This document shows positions 1 through 7,176 of a DNA stretch of 18,398 bases, one piece after another. The first letter of the stretch is position 1, and each line of letters opens with the position of its first letter. Both the position numbers and the translations under genes were made by a program. The DNA comes from JBHHYS01 sp046757645 (lineage in GTDB: Bacteria > Acidobacteriota > Terriglobia > Acidiferrales > 2-02-FULL-67-57). The notes under the pieces are model-generated. The model made no database searches and was not told where the DNA came from. It worked only from the letters and a program-made list of their open reading frames with translations. The DNA lies in the NCBI GenBank assembly GCA_046757645.1, contig JBHHYS010000048.1, forward strand, positions 1 to 18,398, written 5' to 3'.

Positions 1-1
1 C

Positions 2-7
2 TATAAT
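2..7 (+). promoter_or_regulatory. -10 promoter element (TATAAT) for the thiamine-binding protein gene
   Basis: A perfect TATAAT lies at the window edge, and its -35 partner would be outside the window. It would start transcription about 13-14, only a few bases before the strong AAAGGAGG ribosome binding site at 19-26. That gives a very short leader for the gene starting at 35. Confidence 0.5.
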
Positions 8-34
8 GAACACCGGTGAAAGGAGGCGTTTATC

Positions 35-340
35 ATGCTTATGGAGCTGAGTGTGATTCCGCTGGGGCGGGGGCGCTCGATCAGCGCTGACCTGGCCGAC
101 GTGGTGAAAATCATTGACGCCAGCGGGCTCGACTACCGCTTGACCGCCGCCGGCACCATCGTCGAAGGCCACTGGGACCAGTTGATGGAGCTGGCCAAGA
201 AGTGCCACAGCAACATGCGCGGCAAGACCGAGCGGGTCATCACCTTGATGAAAGTGGACGACTACGAGCAGCGCACCGGGCGGCTGACCGCGGCGGTGAA
301 GTCGGTAGAAGCCAAAGTCGGCCAGCCGGTCAAGACGTAG
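35..340 (+). CDS. MTH1187/YqgV-family thiamine-binding protein (DUF77)
   Basis: This is a small 101-residue cytosolic protein of the MTH1187/YqgV (DUF77) family. Members are ferredoxin-fold proteins reported to bind thiamine or related compounds and to form oligomers. The family signature is visible: an N-terminal strand ending in IPLG, then the conserved YRLTAAGTIVEG stretch around residues 34-45, and a second half with RVITLMKVDD. The length matches the family, which is about 100 residues. ATG at 35 is chosen because AAAGGAGG at 19-26 sits 8 bases upstream; an in-frame ATG at 41 is the alternative. The M28 peptidase gene follows on the same strand after 82 bases with no clear promoter between, so the two may be cotranscribed. 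Family assignment is confident; the ligand is known only from the family. Confidence 0.88.
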   Translation: MLMELSVIPLGRGRSISADLADVVKIIDASGLDYRLTAAGTIVEGHWDQLMELAKKCHSNMRGKTERVITLMKVDDYEQRTGRLTAAVKSVEAKVGQPVKT

Positions 341-422
341 TCGGAAAACATGCGGCCACCGTGTCCGACGGCCCACTGTCTCCGACCAAATCAAAACACC
401 ATAACAAAGGAGAAATGTGCCC

Positions 423-2114
423 ATGCAACTTCGAGCAGCGATGGCAGCGATGGTCTTACTGCTGGGGGGAGTTGGTGTCGCCTGTGCCCAGGGGCCGACG
501 CCCACGGCGGCCACGCGCCGCGCGGAAGCGGCGATCACCGCGGAATTCCTTCGCGCCCAAACCGCCTTTCTGGCCGACGACCTGCTGGAGGGACGTGCGC
601 CGGCTACCCGGGGGGGCGAGCTGGCCGCCCACTACATTGCGGCGCAGTTTGCCCGCCTGGGGCTGGCGCCCGCCGGCGACAACGGAACCTACTTCCAGAA
701 CTTCTCCATGCTGGGGCAGACGGTGGCGCCCACGGCGCACCTGCGGGTTGCCGGCCGTGGGCCGGTGCAGACATTCAACTATTTCGATGACTTCGTGCCC
801 TTCACCGATGAGGAGCGGGAGCGCGTGCAGGTTGCGGGCGAGCTGGTTTTTGTGGGCTACGGCATCGTGGCCCCGGAATACCGCTGGGACGACTTCAAAG
901 GCGTAGAGGTGAAAGGGAAGGTCCTGCTGATGCTGGTGAACGATCCGCCGGCAACGCCCGCGGAGCCCCAGCTTTTCGGCGGCCAAGCGCTCACTTACTA
1001 CGGCCGCTGGACCTACAAGTACCAAAACGCCGCCCGCCAGGGCGCTGCCGGAGCCATCCTGATTCACACCACCGAGTCGGCTGGCTACCCATTCAAAGTG
1101 GTGCAAACCTCCTGGTCGGGCGAGCAGTTCGCCTTGCCGCGGAGTCCGGGGGATGTTCCTCCGCTGGCGCTCAAAGCCTGGGTGAGCGAGTCCGCGGCCA
1201 AGAAAATCTTGGCCATGGCCGGGCAAGACCTGAGCGCGCTGCAGGAAGCAGCCGCTCGGCGCAGCTTCCGCCCGGTCGAGCTGGGGCTGAAGGTTTCCAC
1301 CGCGCTCCCGCAGGAGTTGCGGCGGATTGAATCGCCGAACGTCATCGGGGTGCTTCCCGGCAGCGATGCCCGCCTGAAACAGCAGTACGTCATCTACACC
1401 GCCCACTATGACCACCTGGGCGTGGGCAAAGAGGTGAACGGCGATGCCATCTACAACGGCGCTGCCGACAACGCCCTGGGGGTGGCCGCCCTGCTGGGCA
1501 TCGCCGAAGCCATGGCGCGGCTCGAGGAGGCCCCCAAGCGAACCCAGGTCTTCCTGGCGGTAACCGCCGAAGAGTATGGGCTGCTGGGCTCCGCCTACTA
1601 CGCCCAGAACCCGGTCTTCCCCCCGGCGCAAACCGTTGCCAATATCAACATCGACGGCCTGAGCCGCTGGGGGCCGACGCGGGATATTGTGCTGATCGGG
1701 AAGGGCAAGTCGGAGTTGGACGAAGTGGCTCAGTTGGTGGCGCGCGCTATGGGCCTTGAACTCCGCTCCGACCAGTTCCCCGAGAAGGGCTACTTCTACC
1801 GCAGCGACCAGTTCAGCTTCGCCAAGCAGGGCATCCCTGCCCTGTACTTCGACGAAGGCCTGGAGGTGATCGGACAGTCCGCCGGCTACGGGAAGAAAAA
1901 GGCGGAAGAGTGGGTGGCCACCGACTACCACCAGCCCAGCGATGAGATCAAACCCGACTGGGATTGGCGGGGGGCTGAGCAGATGGCGAGATTCCTCTTT
2001 CAGGTCGGCTGGAGGGTCGCCAACTGGGAGCGGCGGTTCGAGTGGTACGAAAACGCCGAGTTTCGCGCCGTCCGCTTGAAATCGCTGCGCCCGGCCGGAC
2101 TGCTCAAAGAGTAG
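423..2114 (+). CDS. Secreted M28-family zinc metallopeptidase with PA domain
   Basis: This 563-residue exported metallopeptidase is probably an aminopeptidase acting in the periplasm or outside the cell. A signal peptide is visible (short charged start, hydrophobic run around residues 8-20, cleavage likely after ACA). A PA-type insert fills roughly residues 130-250. The M28 di-zinc centre is complete: H328 in the HYDHLG motif, D349 in AADNALG, the catalytic glutamate pair E383/E384 in TAEEYG, D411 in NIDG and H503 in DYHQPSDE. ATG at 423 is preferred over the in-frame GTG at 417 because AAAGGAG at 406-412 leaves 10 bases to the ATG but only 4 to the GTG. Subfamily members cleave N-terminal residues from peptides, but the exact substrate cannot be read from the sequence. 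A glutaminyl cyclase-like or other M28 role is less likely given the PA insert. Confidence 0.93.
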   Translation: MQLRAAMAAMVLLLGGVGVACAQGPTPTAATRRAEAAITAEFLRAQTAFLADDLLEGRAPATRGGELAAHYIAAQFARLGLAPAGDNGTYFQNFSMLGQTVAPTAHLRVAGRGPVQTFNYFDDFVPFTDEERERVQVAGELVFVGYGIVAPEYRWDDFKGVEVKGKVLLMLVNDPPATPAEPQLFGGQALTYYGRWTYKYQNAARQGAAGAILIHTTESAGYPFKVVQTSWSGEQFALPRSPGDVPPLALKAWVSESAAKKILAMAGQDLSALQEAAARRSFRPVELGLKVSTALPQELRRIESPNVIGVLPGSDARLKQQYVIYTAHYDHLGVGKEVNGDAIYNGAADNALGVAALLGIAEAMARLEEAPKRTQVFLAVTAEEYGLLGSAYYAQNPVFPPAQTVANINIDGLSRWGPTRDIVLIGKGKSELDEVAQLVARAMGLELRSDQFPEKGYFYRSDQFSFAKQGIPALYFDEGLEVIGQSAGYGKKKAEEWVATDYHQPSDEIKPDWDWRGAEQMARFLFQVGWRVANWERRFEWYENAEFRAVRLKSLRPAGLLKE

Positions 2115-2127
2115 CGCCCACTGCGCC

Positions 2128-2156
2128 TTGACACGGCCCTGGCCGCTCGCTACCCT
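2128..2156 (+). promoter_or_regulatory. Candidate sigma-70-type promoter for the anchored protein at 2174
   Basis: A perfect -35 TTGACA (2128-2133) is followed by a 17-base spacer and a weak -10 TACCCT (2151-2156). It lies between the peptidase stop and the next start. Transcription would begin about 11 bases before ATG 2174, giving a very short leader. This fits the absence of a recognisable ribosome binding site there. Confidence 0.42.
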
Positions 2157-2173
2157 TTCCCGAAACCGGCCCT

Positions 2174-2746
2174 ATGAAACCAGAGCGGCACCACTGGTAC
2201 CTAGTAGCAGTCGCTGCGGTCTCTCTCGTTGTCGGGTACTTCGCTGGGCGGGAGCACGTCAAGTATGAAATCCGCTCCGCGATGCAGGACGCTCTGTCCG
2301 GGGTGTCCGGCATCCTAGGTGGCGCCCGGGAGGTCGGTTCAGAGGCCGCACTCCAACGCGAAGAGCAGCAGAAGCAGAGGCGTCAAGAGGTCGAGGCGTA
2401 CAGGCCCTTCGTGGAGCTGTACGACGTCGGGGGCGGCTACCGGAAGGGCAAGCTCAAGTGCTGGGACCGACCCTGCCCGGCGGTGTGGGGCAAGGCCAGG
2501 AACCGAGGAAACCGGACGCTGGAGGAGGTCAAAGTCACGGCCTACTTCCCGGACAAGGAGGGCAACGTCATCTTCGAGAAGGAGTTCCATCCGGTGCTAG
2601 TCACATCGCTCGGCTCCGACGGCGGGCCGCTCAAGCCAGGGTACATCCGCGAGTTCGGCTACGTTGTCGAGGAGTGCCCGTCCGAGTGCGTCCCGCGCAG
2701 GGTGAGCGTCGTGGTGACCGACCTCAAGTTCAGCGAGGAAGAGTAG
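2174..2746 (+). CDS. Single-span membrane-anchored protein with FxLYD/DUF3426-like C-terminal domain
   Basis: I do not recognise a specific family for this 190-residue protein. One transmembrane helix spans about residues 8-24. It is followed by a charged, Glu/Gln/Arg-rich and probably coiled-coil stretch (56-76), then a beta-rich domain. The segment WGKARNRGNRTLEEVKVTA (about 105-123), with a following DKEGNVI, resembles FxLYD or DUF3426-like extracytoplasmic domains, in which the phrase 'G-x-V-x-N-x-G-N-x-T-L' recurs. Four cysteines (96, 101, 168, 172) fall in two close pairs and could form disulphides, which fits an extracytoplasmic location. There is no ribosome binding site before ATG 2174. 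The gene converges on the HEPN gene, with 41 bases between the stops. Its function is unknown; the domain resemblance is by eye. Confidence 0.72.
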   Translation: MKPERHHWYLVAVAAVSLVVGYFAGREHVKYEIRSAMQDALSGVSGILGGAREVGSEAALQREEQQKQRRQEVEAYRPFVELYDVGGGYRKGKLKCWDRPCPAVWGKARNRGNRTLEEVKVTAYFPDKEGNVIFEKEFHPVLVTSLGSDGGPLKPGYIREFGYVVEECPSECVPRRVSVVVTDLKFSEEE

Positions 2747-2787
2747 CCGCCAACTGCCGTCAGCTGCAATCTAAGGAAAGCATCGGC

Positions 2788-3903
2788 CTAAGGGCCTTCG
2801 GTTTCCTGCTGTCCGAGAAACACGGTTCGATATCTGCGGTCCAGGTGCTTGATTTCGTCCAGGTCAGTAATCTCAGCGTAAAGGAAAGCGTAGTCGCGCT
2901 TCTGCGTGAAGATGGCGTCAACCCCCTGGTTGTCCAGCATGGCCATCTCGGCTACTTCGCGCCCATCCGCATCCTTTTCTATCTTGATGCAGCGGTAGTC
3001 GAGGCCCCAGGAGTTTCTATAAAACTTGCCCGGCTCCAGCGCGGGGTCGGCACCCTTGCGCTCCTCGTCCAGCTGCCACTGGTCGCTTATGAAGGAGCAG
3101 ATGTGGAGCGCGGAGTCCACGGCCTCCACGGCTTGTGCGGCTGTTGACCCTTTCTCCGCGTATCTAATGTCCATGCTGGGAAGATTCACTTTCCTAACCG
3201 CCGGCTCCAGATATTCAAATTTTCTGTTCTTGGACTTGAGGGCGTCCAGTGCTTTAGCGAGGTCATGCCGGAACTCCTTCTTTAGATCCTCCTCGCCGAG
3301 ATCGTATCGGGCCAAGGTAGCCTTCATGAACTTCTCTACCGCTTCGTGAGCATGGAATATCGCTCCCTGCACATTTCCGTCGTTCTTTAGAACCGACACC
3401 GAAGCACGGATGTCCTGTAGGCCTCTTTCGACTAAGTCTCTTGGCAGAGGTCCCAAGGAACCCGGGTTCCTCCCGAGATTCTTCAGCGACAGCACTTGGT
3501 GGTAGCCCGCTAAGAAGCAGCGCACTATGTGTTGATGCTCCTTCTGGGTCAACGACCTGGCCATGTCGTCGGTAAGGCCCTCGACGAACTTCAAAGGCTC
3601 AACGCGGTCGCGCCCGTAGACGGTAGGAAATGTGAGGAAGTAGACAAGCCCGCGCAGCATGAAGGGCTTCTCACCAATCGTAAAATTCACTAGAGCACGG
3701 TCGCCGTACCTCCGGCTGTACCAATCTTGAATGTTGTCCAACAATGGAGCACAGGCCGGACCAAATATGTCGGCGGAGATGCCGTCCTGTTCGAGGATCC
3801 TCAGGAGCGCCCTAATCGCCCGTGAATGTACAGGGACGCCTTCTTCGGTCATCTGACGGTCAATCTCGTCCAGTCTCTGGCTGTAGTCTATTGGCCCCAA
3901 CAT
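2788..3903 (-). CDS. HEPN-domain-containing protein
   Basis: This is a 371-residue protein with a HEPN-like helical domain at about residues 154-275. The recognisable pattern is an alanine-rich HEAVEKFMKATL helix (186-197), then FRHDLAKALDALK (211-223), then the DIRYAE signature (245-250) and a final helix. This matches the MNT-partner style of HEPN (PF05168-like). I cannot see a clear Rx4-6H RNase motif, so catalytic activity is doubtful. The first 150 residues and the beta-rich tail (about 295-371) are unrecognised. The start at 3903 has GAGAGGA about 8 bases upstream and a TAAAAT -10-like box at 3925-3930 on the minus strand. Base composition is visibly more AT-rich than the metal and citrate synthase genes, suggesting recent transfer. 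No nucleotidyltransferase partner is adjacent. A sensing or scaffolding role is as likely as a toxin role. Confidence 0.78.
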   Translation of the reverse strand: MLGPIDYSQRLDEIDRQMTEEGVPVHSRAIRALLRILEQDGISADIFGPACAPLLDNIQDWYSRRYGDRALVNFTIGEKPFMLRGLVYFLTFPTVYGRDRVEPLKFVEGLTDDMARSLTQKEHQHIVRCFLAGYHQVLSLKNLGRNPGSLGPLPRDLVERGLQDIRASVSVLKNDGNVQGAIFHAHEAVEKFMKATLARYDLGEEDLKKEFRHDLAKALDALKSKNRKFEYLEPAVRKVNLPSMDIRYAEKGSTAAQAVEAVDSALHICSFISDQWQLDEERKGADPALEPGKFYRNSWGLDYRCIKIEKDADGREVAEMAMLDNQGVDAIFTQKRDYAFLYAEITDLDEIKHLDRRYRTVFLGQQETEGP

Positions 3904-3972
3904 TTCTCTGTCCTCTCCGCCCGCATTTTACCATCAGAGGTCGGCTTTCGCTGACCCCCGGATAGGCATCGC

Positions 3973-4227
3973 TCAGAGAATGTCTTCGATTTCGGGGAGG
4001 ATGGCGATGTGGGAATAGTCGAAGCCGTTGATGGTGTAGAGTCGCGCCGGTTCCTCTTCGGGGTCGCGGGTGAGTCGGAAGAAGCGGCTGATCTGGTAGT
4101 CCTCGTCATAGGCGGATAAAAGCCGCTCCAGTTCCTTGCGGGGCAGGCCGAACTCGGAGAGATGGAGGCGACGACTGTAGTCGCCCGCCCGCTCCCGATA
4201 CTTCGCCACCAGCTCGCGCAGGGTCAT
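3973..4227 (-). CDS. Small hypothetical protein (84 aa)
   Basis: An 84-residue acidic protein with no family I recognise. It is mostly predicted helix (MTLRELVAKYRERAGDY, then LPRKELERLLSAYDEDYQ), followed by a short strand-rich tail with RLYTINGFDYSHIAI and an acidic end. I start it at ATG 4227 because an AGGAG lies just upstream, although the spacing is short (2-3 bases). The open frame continues upstream to 4410, but that extension reads like a shadow of the neighbouring gene. It lies 76 bases downstream of the Cys-rich gene at 4304-4936 on the same strand and is probably cotranscribed with it. The start choice and the reality of the gene are moderately certain. Confidence 0.5.
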   Translation of the reverse strand: MTLRELVAKYRERAGDYSRRLHLSEFGLPRKELERLLSAYDEDYQISRFFRLTRDPEEEPARLYTINGFDYSHIAILPEIEDIL

Positions 4228-4303
4228 GGCTCCTGCCGCTTCGACTTGGACGGCCCGCGTGTGCGCCCCCGCGTCATTGTCGTTGAACCAGTTTGGAACG
4301 GCA

Positions 4304-4936
4304 CTAGTCGGCCGGAAGATAGACGCCGCGCTCGCCGTACGGAAAATTGAAATAGTGAATCGGGGTGCGCTTGGGGAGGCGTTCGCGCAGCAGTCCCAGC
4401 AGACGGTCACTGCCGTGGGCCAGGCAGTAGTACTCCTTGCCGCCGCGGAAGCTGGCCAACTGCCCGCGCTGGGTGGTGAGACCGCGCTTGACCATCAACA
4501 GCAGCGCTGGCTGCCCGCACTTCTGGCAGCCCCCCAGCGGTTCGGCCACCAGTGACTGGCAGTGGATCACGTCCTCCGCCCGCAGCCCGGAATCCCCCAG
4601 ATGTTGCTGCTCGATGAAGATGTAGGCGGCCACGCCCTCTTTGCTCGGCTCGAAGGCGATGATTCGCCGGTTCCCCCCGGTGATCTCGGGTTCCAGCAGG
4701 GTCAGCAGGCAGTCGGGACACACGGTAATCGCCGGGCGGGGCGGCTGGCGCACGGTCGCCTGGCCGCCGTTGCGCAAGCGCACCTGGTCGGGGTGCAAAG
4801 CAATGGCGCCCGCGCGCTCGATTCGGGCGTGGACGCAGGCCGGGGCCGGGTGCGAAAACAGCCGCTGCCACCAGGGCGGCGGCGGCGGGAGCGGAATCCG
4901 GGAGTAAACCCTGGCCGGGTCAAGTTTGCTGGTCAT
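4304..4936 (-). CDS. Cys-rich zinc-ribbon-like hypothetical protein
   Basis: This is a 210-residue protein of no family I can name. The first 30 residues contain a proline run (residues 16-21), and the body carries two CxxC knuckles: CPDC at 73-76 and CQKC at 137-140. Further cysteines sit at 34, 126 and 171, with a histidine at 174 (CLAH). This spacing suggests one or two structural zinc sites, so a nucleic-acid- or protein-binding role is possible but unproven. There is no signal peptide, so it is likely cytosolic. The start at 4936 lacks a good ribosome binding site; no better in-frame start was seen. The 100 bases upstream, before the peroxiredoxin stop, show no convincing promoter, so the gene could be read through from the peroxiredoxin. 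Confidence 0.65.
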   Translation of the reverse strand: MTSKLDPARVYSRIPLPPPPPWWQRLFSHPAPACVHARIERAGAIALHPDQVRLRNGGQATVRQPPRPAITVCPDCLLTLLEPEITGGNRRIIAFEPSKEGVAAYIFIEQQHLGDSGLRAEDVIHCQSLVAEPLGGCQKCGQPALLLMVKRGLTTQRGQLASFRGGKEYYCLAHGSDRLLGLLRERLPKRTPIHYFNFPYGERGVYLPAD

Positions 4937-5036
4937 GGCGCCCGCGCTGTTTCTATCCTATCACGGCGTTTGGCGTTCGCGCCTATCGCCGCCCGGCGCG
5001 GGAGAGGCGGTTGGGCACCCCGGCTAACGGCTCAGC

Positions 5037-5525
5037 TCAGCCAAGTTTTCCCAGGGCCTCGAGGATCTCCTCGAGGTGGGGGAGGGTGGAGAGGTCATAG
5101 ACTTTCTTCCAGCGCACCTTGCCTTTGGTGTCCACCAGCACCACGGCGCGGTCGCTGATGCCGGGGAAGGGCGGGCCTTCGCGCAGCAAGCCGTATCGGT
5201 CGGTCACCTCGCCGTGGGGATAGAAGTCGCTGCAGAGCGGATAGCTCAGCGGGCCAATGGCGTACTTTTGCCAGGCAAGGTGGGAGGGAATCGAGTCCAC
5301 GTTGATGCCCACGACCTGGGCATTGAGCGCGGCGAACTGGCTCTGGGCGGCCTCGAACGCCGGCATCTCCGACGCTCAAGTGGGCGTCCAGTCCAGCGCG
5401 TAGAAGGCCAGCACGACGTTCTTCTCTCCGCGCAGGGCCGAGAGTTTGAACGTGCCTCTTTTCTCCCCGGCCACGCAGGGCAGTTCGAAATCGGGCGCTT
5501 CCGCCCCCACCTGGATTTCTTCCAT
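5037..5525 (-). CDS. Selenocysteine-containing peroxiredoxin (AhpE/BCP-like), TGA read as Sec at residue 50
   Basis: A 162-residue thiol/selenol peroxidase that would reduce hydroperoxides in the cytosol. Reading from ATG 5525, the protein opens with the typical GAEAPDFELP and reaches FYALDWTPT. An in-frame TGA follows at 5376-5378, and the frame then continues with ASEMPAF. In the family this position is the peroxidatic cysteine (TPxC), so TGA replaces exactly the catalytic residue. Downstream features are intact: GINVDS, SDFYPHGEVTDRYGL (about 94-108), and the conserved arginine in ISDRAVVLVD. The only other cysteines are C17 and one in the LCSDF motif. GGGAGGG lies about 8 bases before ATG 5525, and a TAGAAT -10 lies at 5564-5569. 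Sec-containing peroxiredoxins are known in bacteria (PrxU of Eubacterium acidaminophilum). A nonsense mutation or sequencing error is the alternative. No selA/selB/selC/selD gene is in this window. Confidence 0.85.
5324..5378 (-). promoter_or_regulatory. Candidate bacterial SECIS element following the Sec TGA
   Basis: Immediately 3' of the TGA the mRNA can fold. A CGGC/GCCG stem (5359-5362 with 5348-5351) closes a 7-nt loop GUUCGAG starting with G. The loop lies about 17 nt after the TGA, close to the geometry of known bacterial SECIS elements, where a leading loop guanine matters. The TGAGCG that contains the stop codon (5373-5378) also pairs perfectly with CGCTCA at 5324-5329, closing a 55-nt domain. 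A competing stem (5369-5374 with 5358-5363) is possible. The pairing was done by eye. Confidence 0.55.
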
Positions 5526-5563
5526 CGGGGCACCCTCCCTAATGGGGTGGCGAAGAGCCCGCT

Positions 5564-5593
5564 ATTCTAGCACGCCTAGTGGCTTCTACCGAA
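5564..5593 (-). promoter_or_regulatory. Candidate promoter of the peroxiredoxin gene
   Basis: On the minus strand a good -10 TAGAAT (5564-5569) is preceded after 18 bases by a weak -35 TTCGGT (5588-5593). The start site would fall near 5557, leaving about 30 bases of leader that contain the GGGAGGG ribosome binding site before ATG 5525. The remaining divergent intergenic sequence up to the oxidase start at 5818 holds no gene and no clear oxidase promoter. Confidence 0.4.
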
Positions 5594-5817
5594 CGGAAGG
5601 CCAGCGCTCTTGGCCGGATCCTGACTGACGCCGCCCAAGAGGTTGGGACGCATTGGCGCCCTTGGCGTTGACTTCCCGGCGGCTGCACCCTAAGATGGCG
5701 GGCATTGGAAGGCCCGGTCGACATTTTCAACACCGACCAATAGCGCAGGGGCGCCGGCTGTCAACCTGAAGCCCGTCAAGCCTATCTAGCTGCGCTGAAA
5801 GCAAAAGGAGGGCTACA

Positions 5818-7176
5818 GTGGTTGGCCAATCCGCTATTCAGAAATTCAAAGCCTGCCTGCGCGGCGAGCTGCTGCGTCCCGCGGACGAAGGCTACGACGC
5901 GGCTCGGAAGGTCTTTAACGCCATGATTGACAAGCGCCCAGCGATGATCGCCCGTTGCGCTGGGGCCGCGGATGTCGTCGCCGGCGTCAACTTCGCCCGC
6001 GAGCATAACTGGCAGGTGGCGGTGCGCGGTGGCGGCCACAACGTCGCTGGAAATGCCGTGTGCGACGGCGGGCTGATGATTGATCTGTCGCGGATGAAGG
6101 GTATCCGCGTGGACCCAATTCGACGCACGGTGCGGGCACAGCCTGGGCTCACCTTGGGCGAGTTTGACCGCGAAACCCAGGCCTTTGGGCTCGCCACCAC
6201 ACTCGGAATCTTCTCTACCACAGGCATTGCTGGTTTGACCCTGGGCGGCGGCCTCGGCTGGCTGGGGAGCAAATACGGGCTGGCCTGCGACAACTTGCTC
6301 TCCGTTGATGCGGTCACCGCCGACAGCCAGTTCCTTACCGCCAGTGAGAATGAGAACCCAGACCTGTTTTGGGGAGTGCGGGGCGGTGGGGGCAACTTTG
6401 GCATCGTCACTTCGTTCGAGTACCGTCTCCATCCTGTTGGGCCGGTGTTGGCCGGTCTAGTGCTCTATCCGCTCTCAATGGCCAAAGAGGTAATGCGTTT
6501 TTATCGAGAGTTTTCCCAAGAAAAGCCCGATGAGCTGCGGGTGGACTTGATTTTGGGTACCGGGCCAGACGGCAACCTCGCCGCCGTCATCGCTCTCTGC
6601 TACTGCGGGCGGCTCGAAGAGGGCGAGCGGCTGATTGAACCGGTACGGAAGTTTGGCTCGCCGACAGCCGACCTGATCCGGCCGATGAGCTACTGCGAGT
6701 GGCAGACCATGCTGGACCCGGTCATGCCTCCGGGCCTGCACAATTACTGGAAATCAAACTTCATCGCCGAGCTGCCCGATGCCGCGATTGAGACGCTAGT
6801 TCGCTATGCCGAGAGGGCGCCCTCGGCCATCGGGATGCTGGCACTAGAGGACATGCATGGGGCGGCGAGTCGCGTCAATCCGACGGCGACTGCCTTCGCC
6901 CACCGCCACGCCCAGTACTCGCTGCTCATTATTGCCATGTGGCCCGATCCGGCCGAAACCGAGAAACACATCCGCTGGGTGCGCGAGTGCTGGGATGCAA
7001 TGGAACCGTTCACGGCCGGGCGGGCCTACGTCAACTACCTAGCTGAGGACGAGAGCGCCGATCGTGTCCGGGAAGCCTACGGGCCAAACTACGATCGCCT
7101 GGTGGCGCTGAAGAACAAGTACGACCCCACCAATTTCTTCCGCCTCAACCAGAACATCAAACCAATAGCGAGCTAG
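5818..7176 (+). CDS. FAD-linked oxidase, berberine bridge enzyme (BBE)-like
   Basis: A 452-residue flavoprotein oxidase of the FAD_binding_4 plus BBE architecture (GlcD/berberine bridge type). It would oxidise a small alcohol, sugar or amine-type substrate and reduce oxygen or another acceptor; the substrate cannot be told from sequence. The FAD-binding N-terminal domain has RGGGHNVAG with H74, the histidine that covalently binds the 8-alpha position of FAD in this family. The GLTLGGGLGWLGSKYG segment follows (about 142-157). The C-terminal BBE segment is clear: YVNYLAED, then YDRLVALKNKYDPTNFFRLNQNI. The cysteine that makes the second FAD bond in bicovalent members appears replaced in IFSTTGIAG, so single attachment is likely. 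GTG 5818 is the start because AAAGGAGGG at 5804-5812 sits 5 bases before it. No signal peptide is seen. The stop directly abuts the stop of the ZIP gene on the other strand. Confidence 0.92.
   Translation: MVGQSAIQKFKACLRGELLRPADEGYDAARKVFNAMIDKRPAMIARCAGAADVVAGVNFAREHNWQVAVRGGGHNVAGNAVCDGGLMIDLSRMKGIRVDPIRRTVRAQPGLTLGEFDRETQAFGLATTLGIFSTTGIAGLTLGGGLGWLGSKYGLACDNLLSVDAVTADSQFLTASENENPDLFWGVRGGGGNFGIVTSFEYRLHPVGPVLAGLVLYPLSMAKEVMRFYREFSQEKPDELRVDLILGTGPDGNLAAVIALCYCGRLEEGERLIEPVRKFGSPTADLIRPMSYCEWQTMLDPVMPPGLHNYWKSNFIAELPDAAIETLVRYAERAPSAIGMLALEDMHGAASRVNPTATAFAHRHAQYSLLIIAMWPDPAETEKHIRWVRECWDAMEPFTAGRAYVNYLAEDESADRVREAYGPNYDRLVALKNKYDPTNFFRLNQNIKPIAS

Noticed and set aside
456..1931. A 491-codon open frame on the minus strand opposite the M28 peptidase
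   Set aside because: It is a shadow of GC-rich coding sequence: the opposite strand has complete peptidase motifs, a signal peptide and a ribosome binding site, while this frame has low-complexity, family-free sequence.
2788..3903. Calling the HEPN gene a toxin of a toxin-antitoxin pair
   Set aside because: No adjacent nucleotidyltransferase or other antitoxin-like gene is present, and the RNase motif is not clear.
5037..5366. A shorter peroxiredoxin starting at ATG 5366
   Set aside because: It would lack the N-terminal strand and the catalytic residue, and it has no ribosome binding site. The upstream frame clearly encodes the missing part of the protein and is interrupted only by the TGA at the active-site position.
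5526..5817. A small gene in the divergent region between the peroxiredoxin and the oxidase
   Set aside because: The short frames there have no ribosome binding site and no domain-like sequence. The region is better read as a peroxiredoxin promoter and the oxidase leader.
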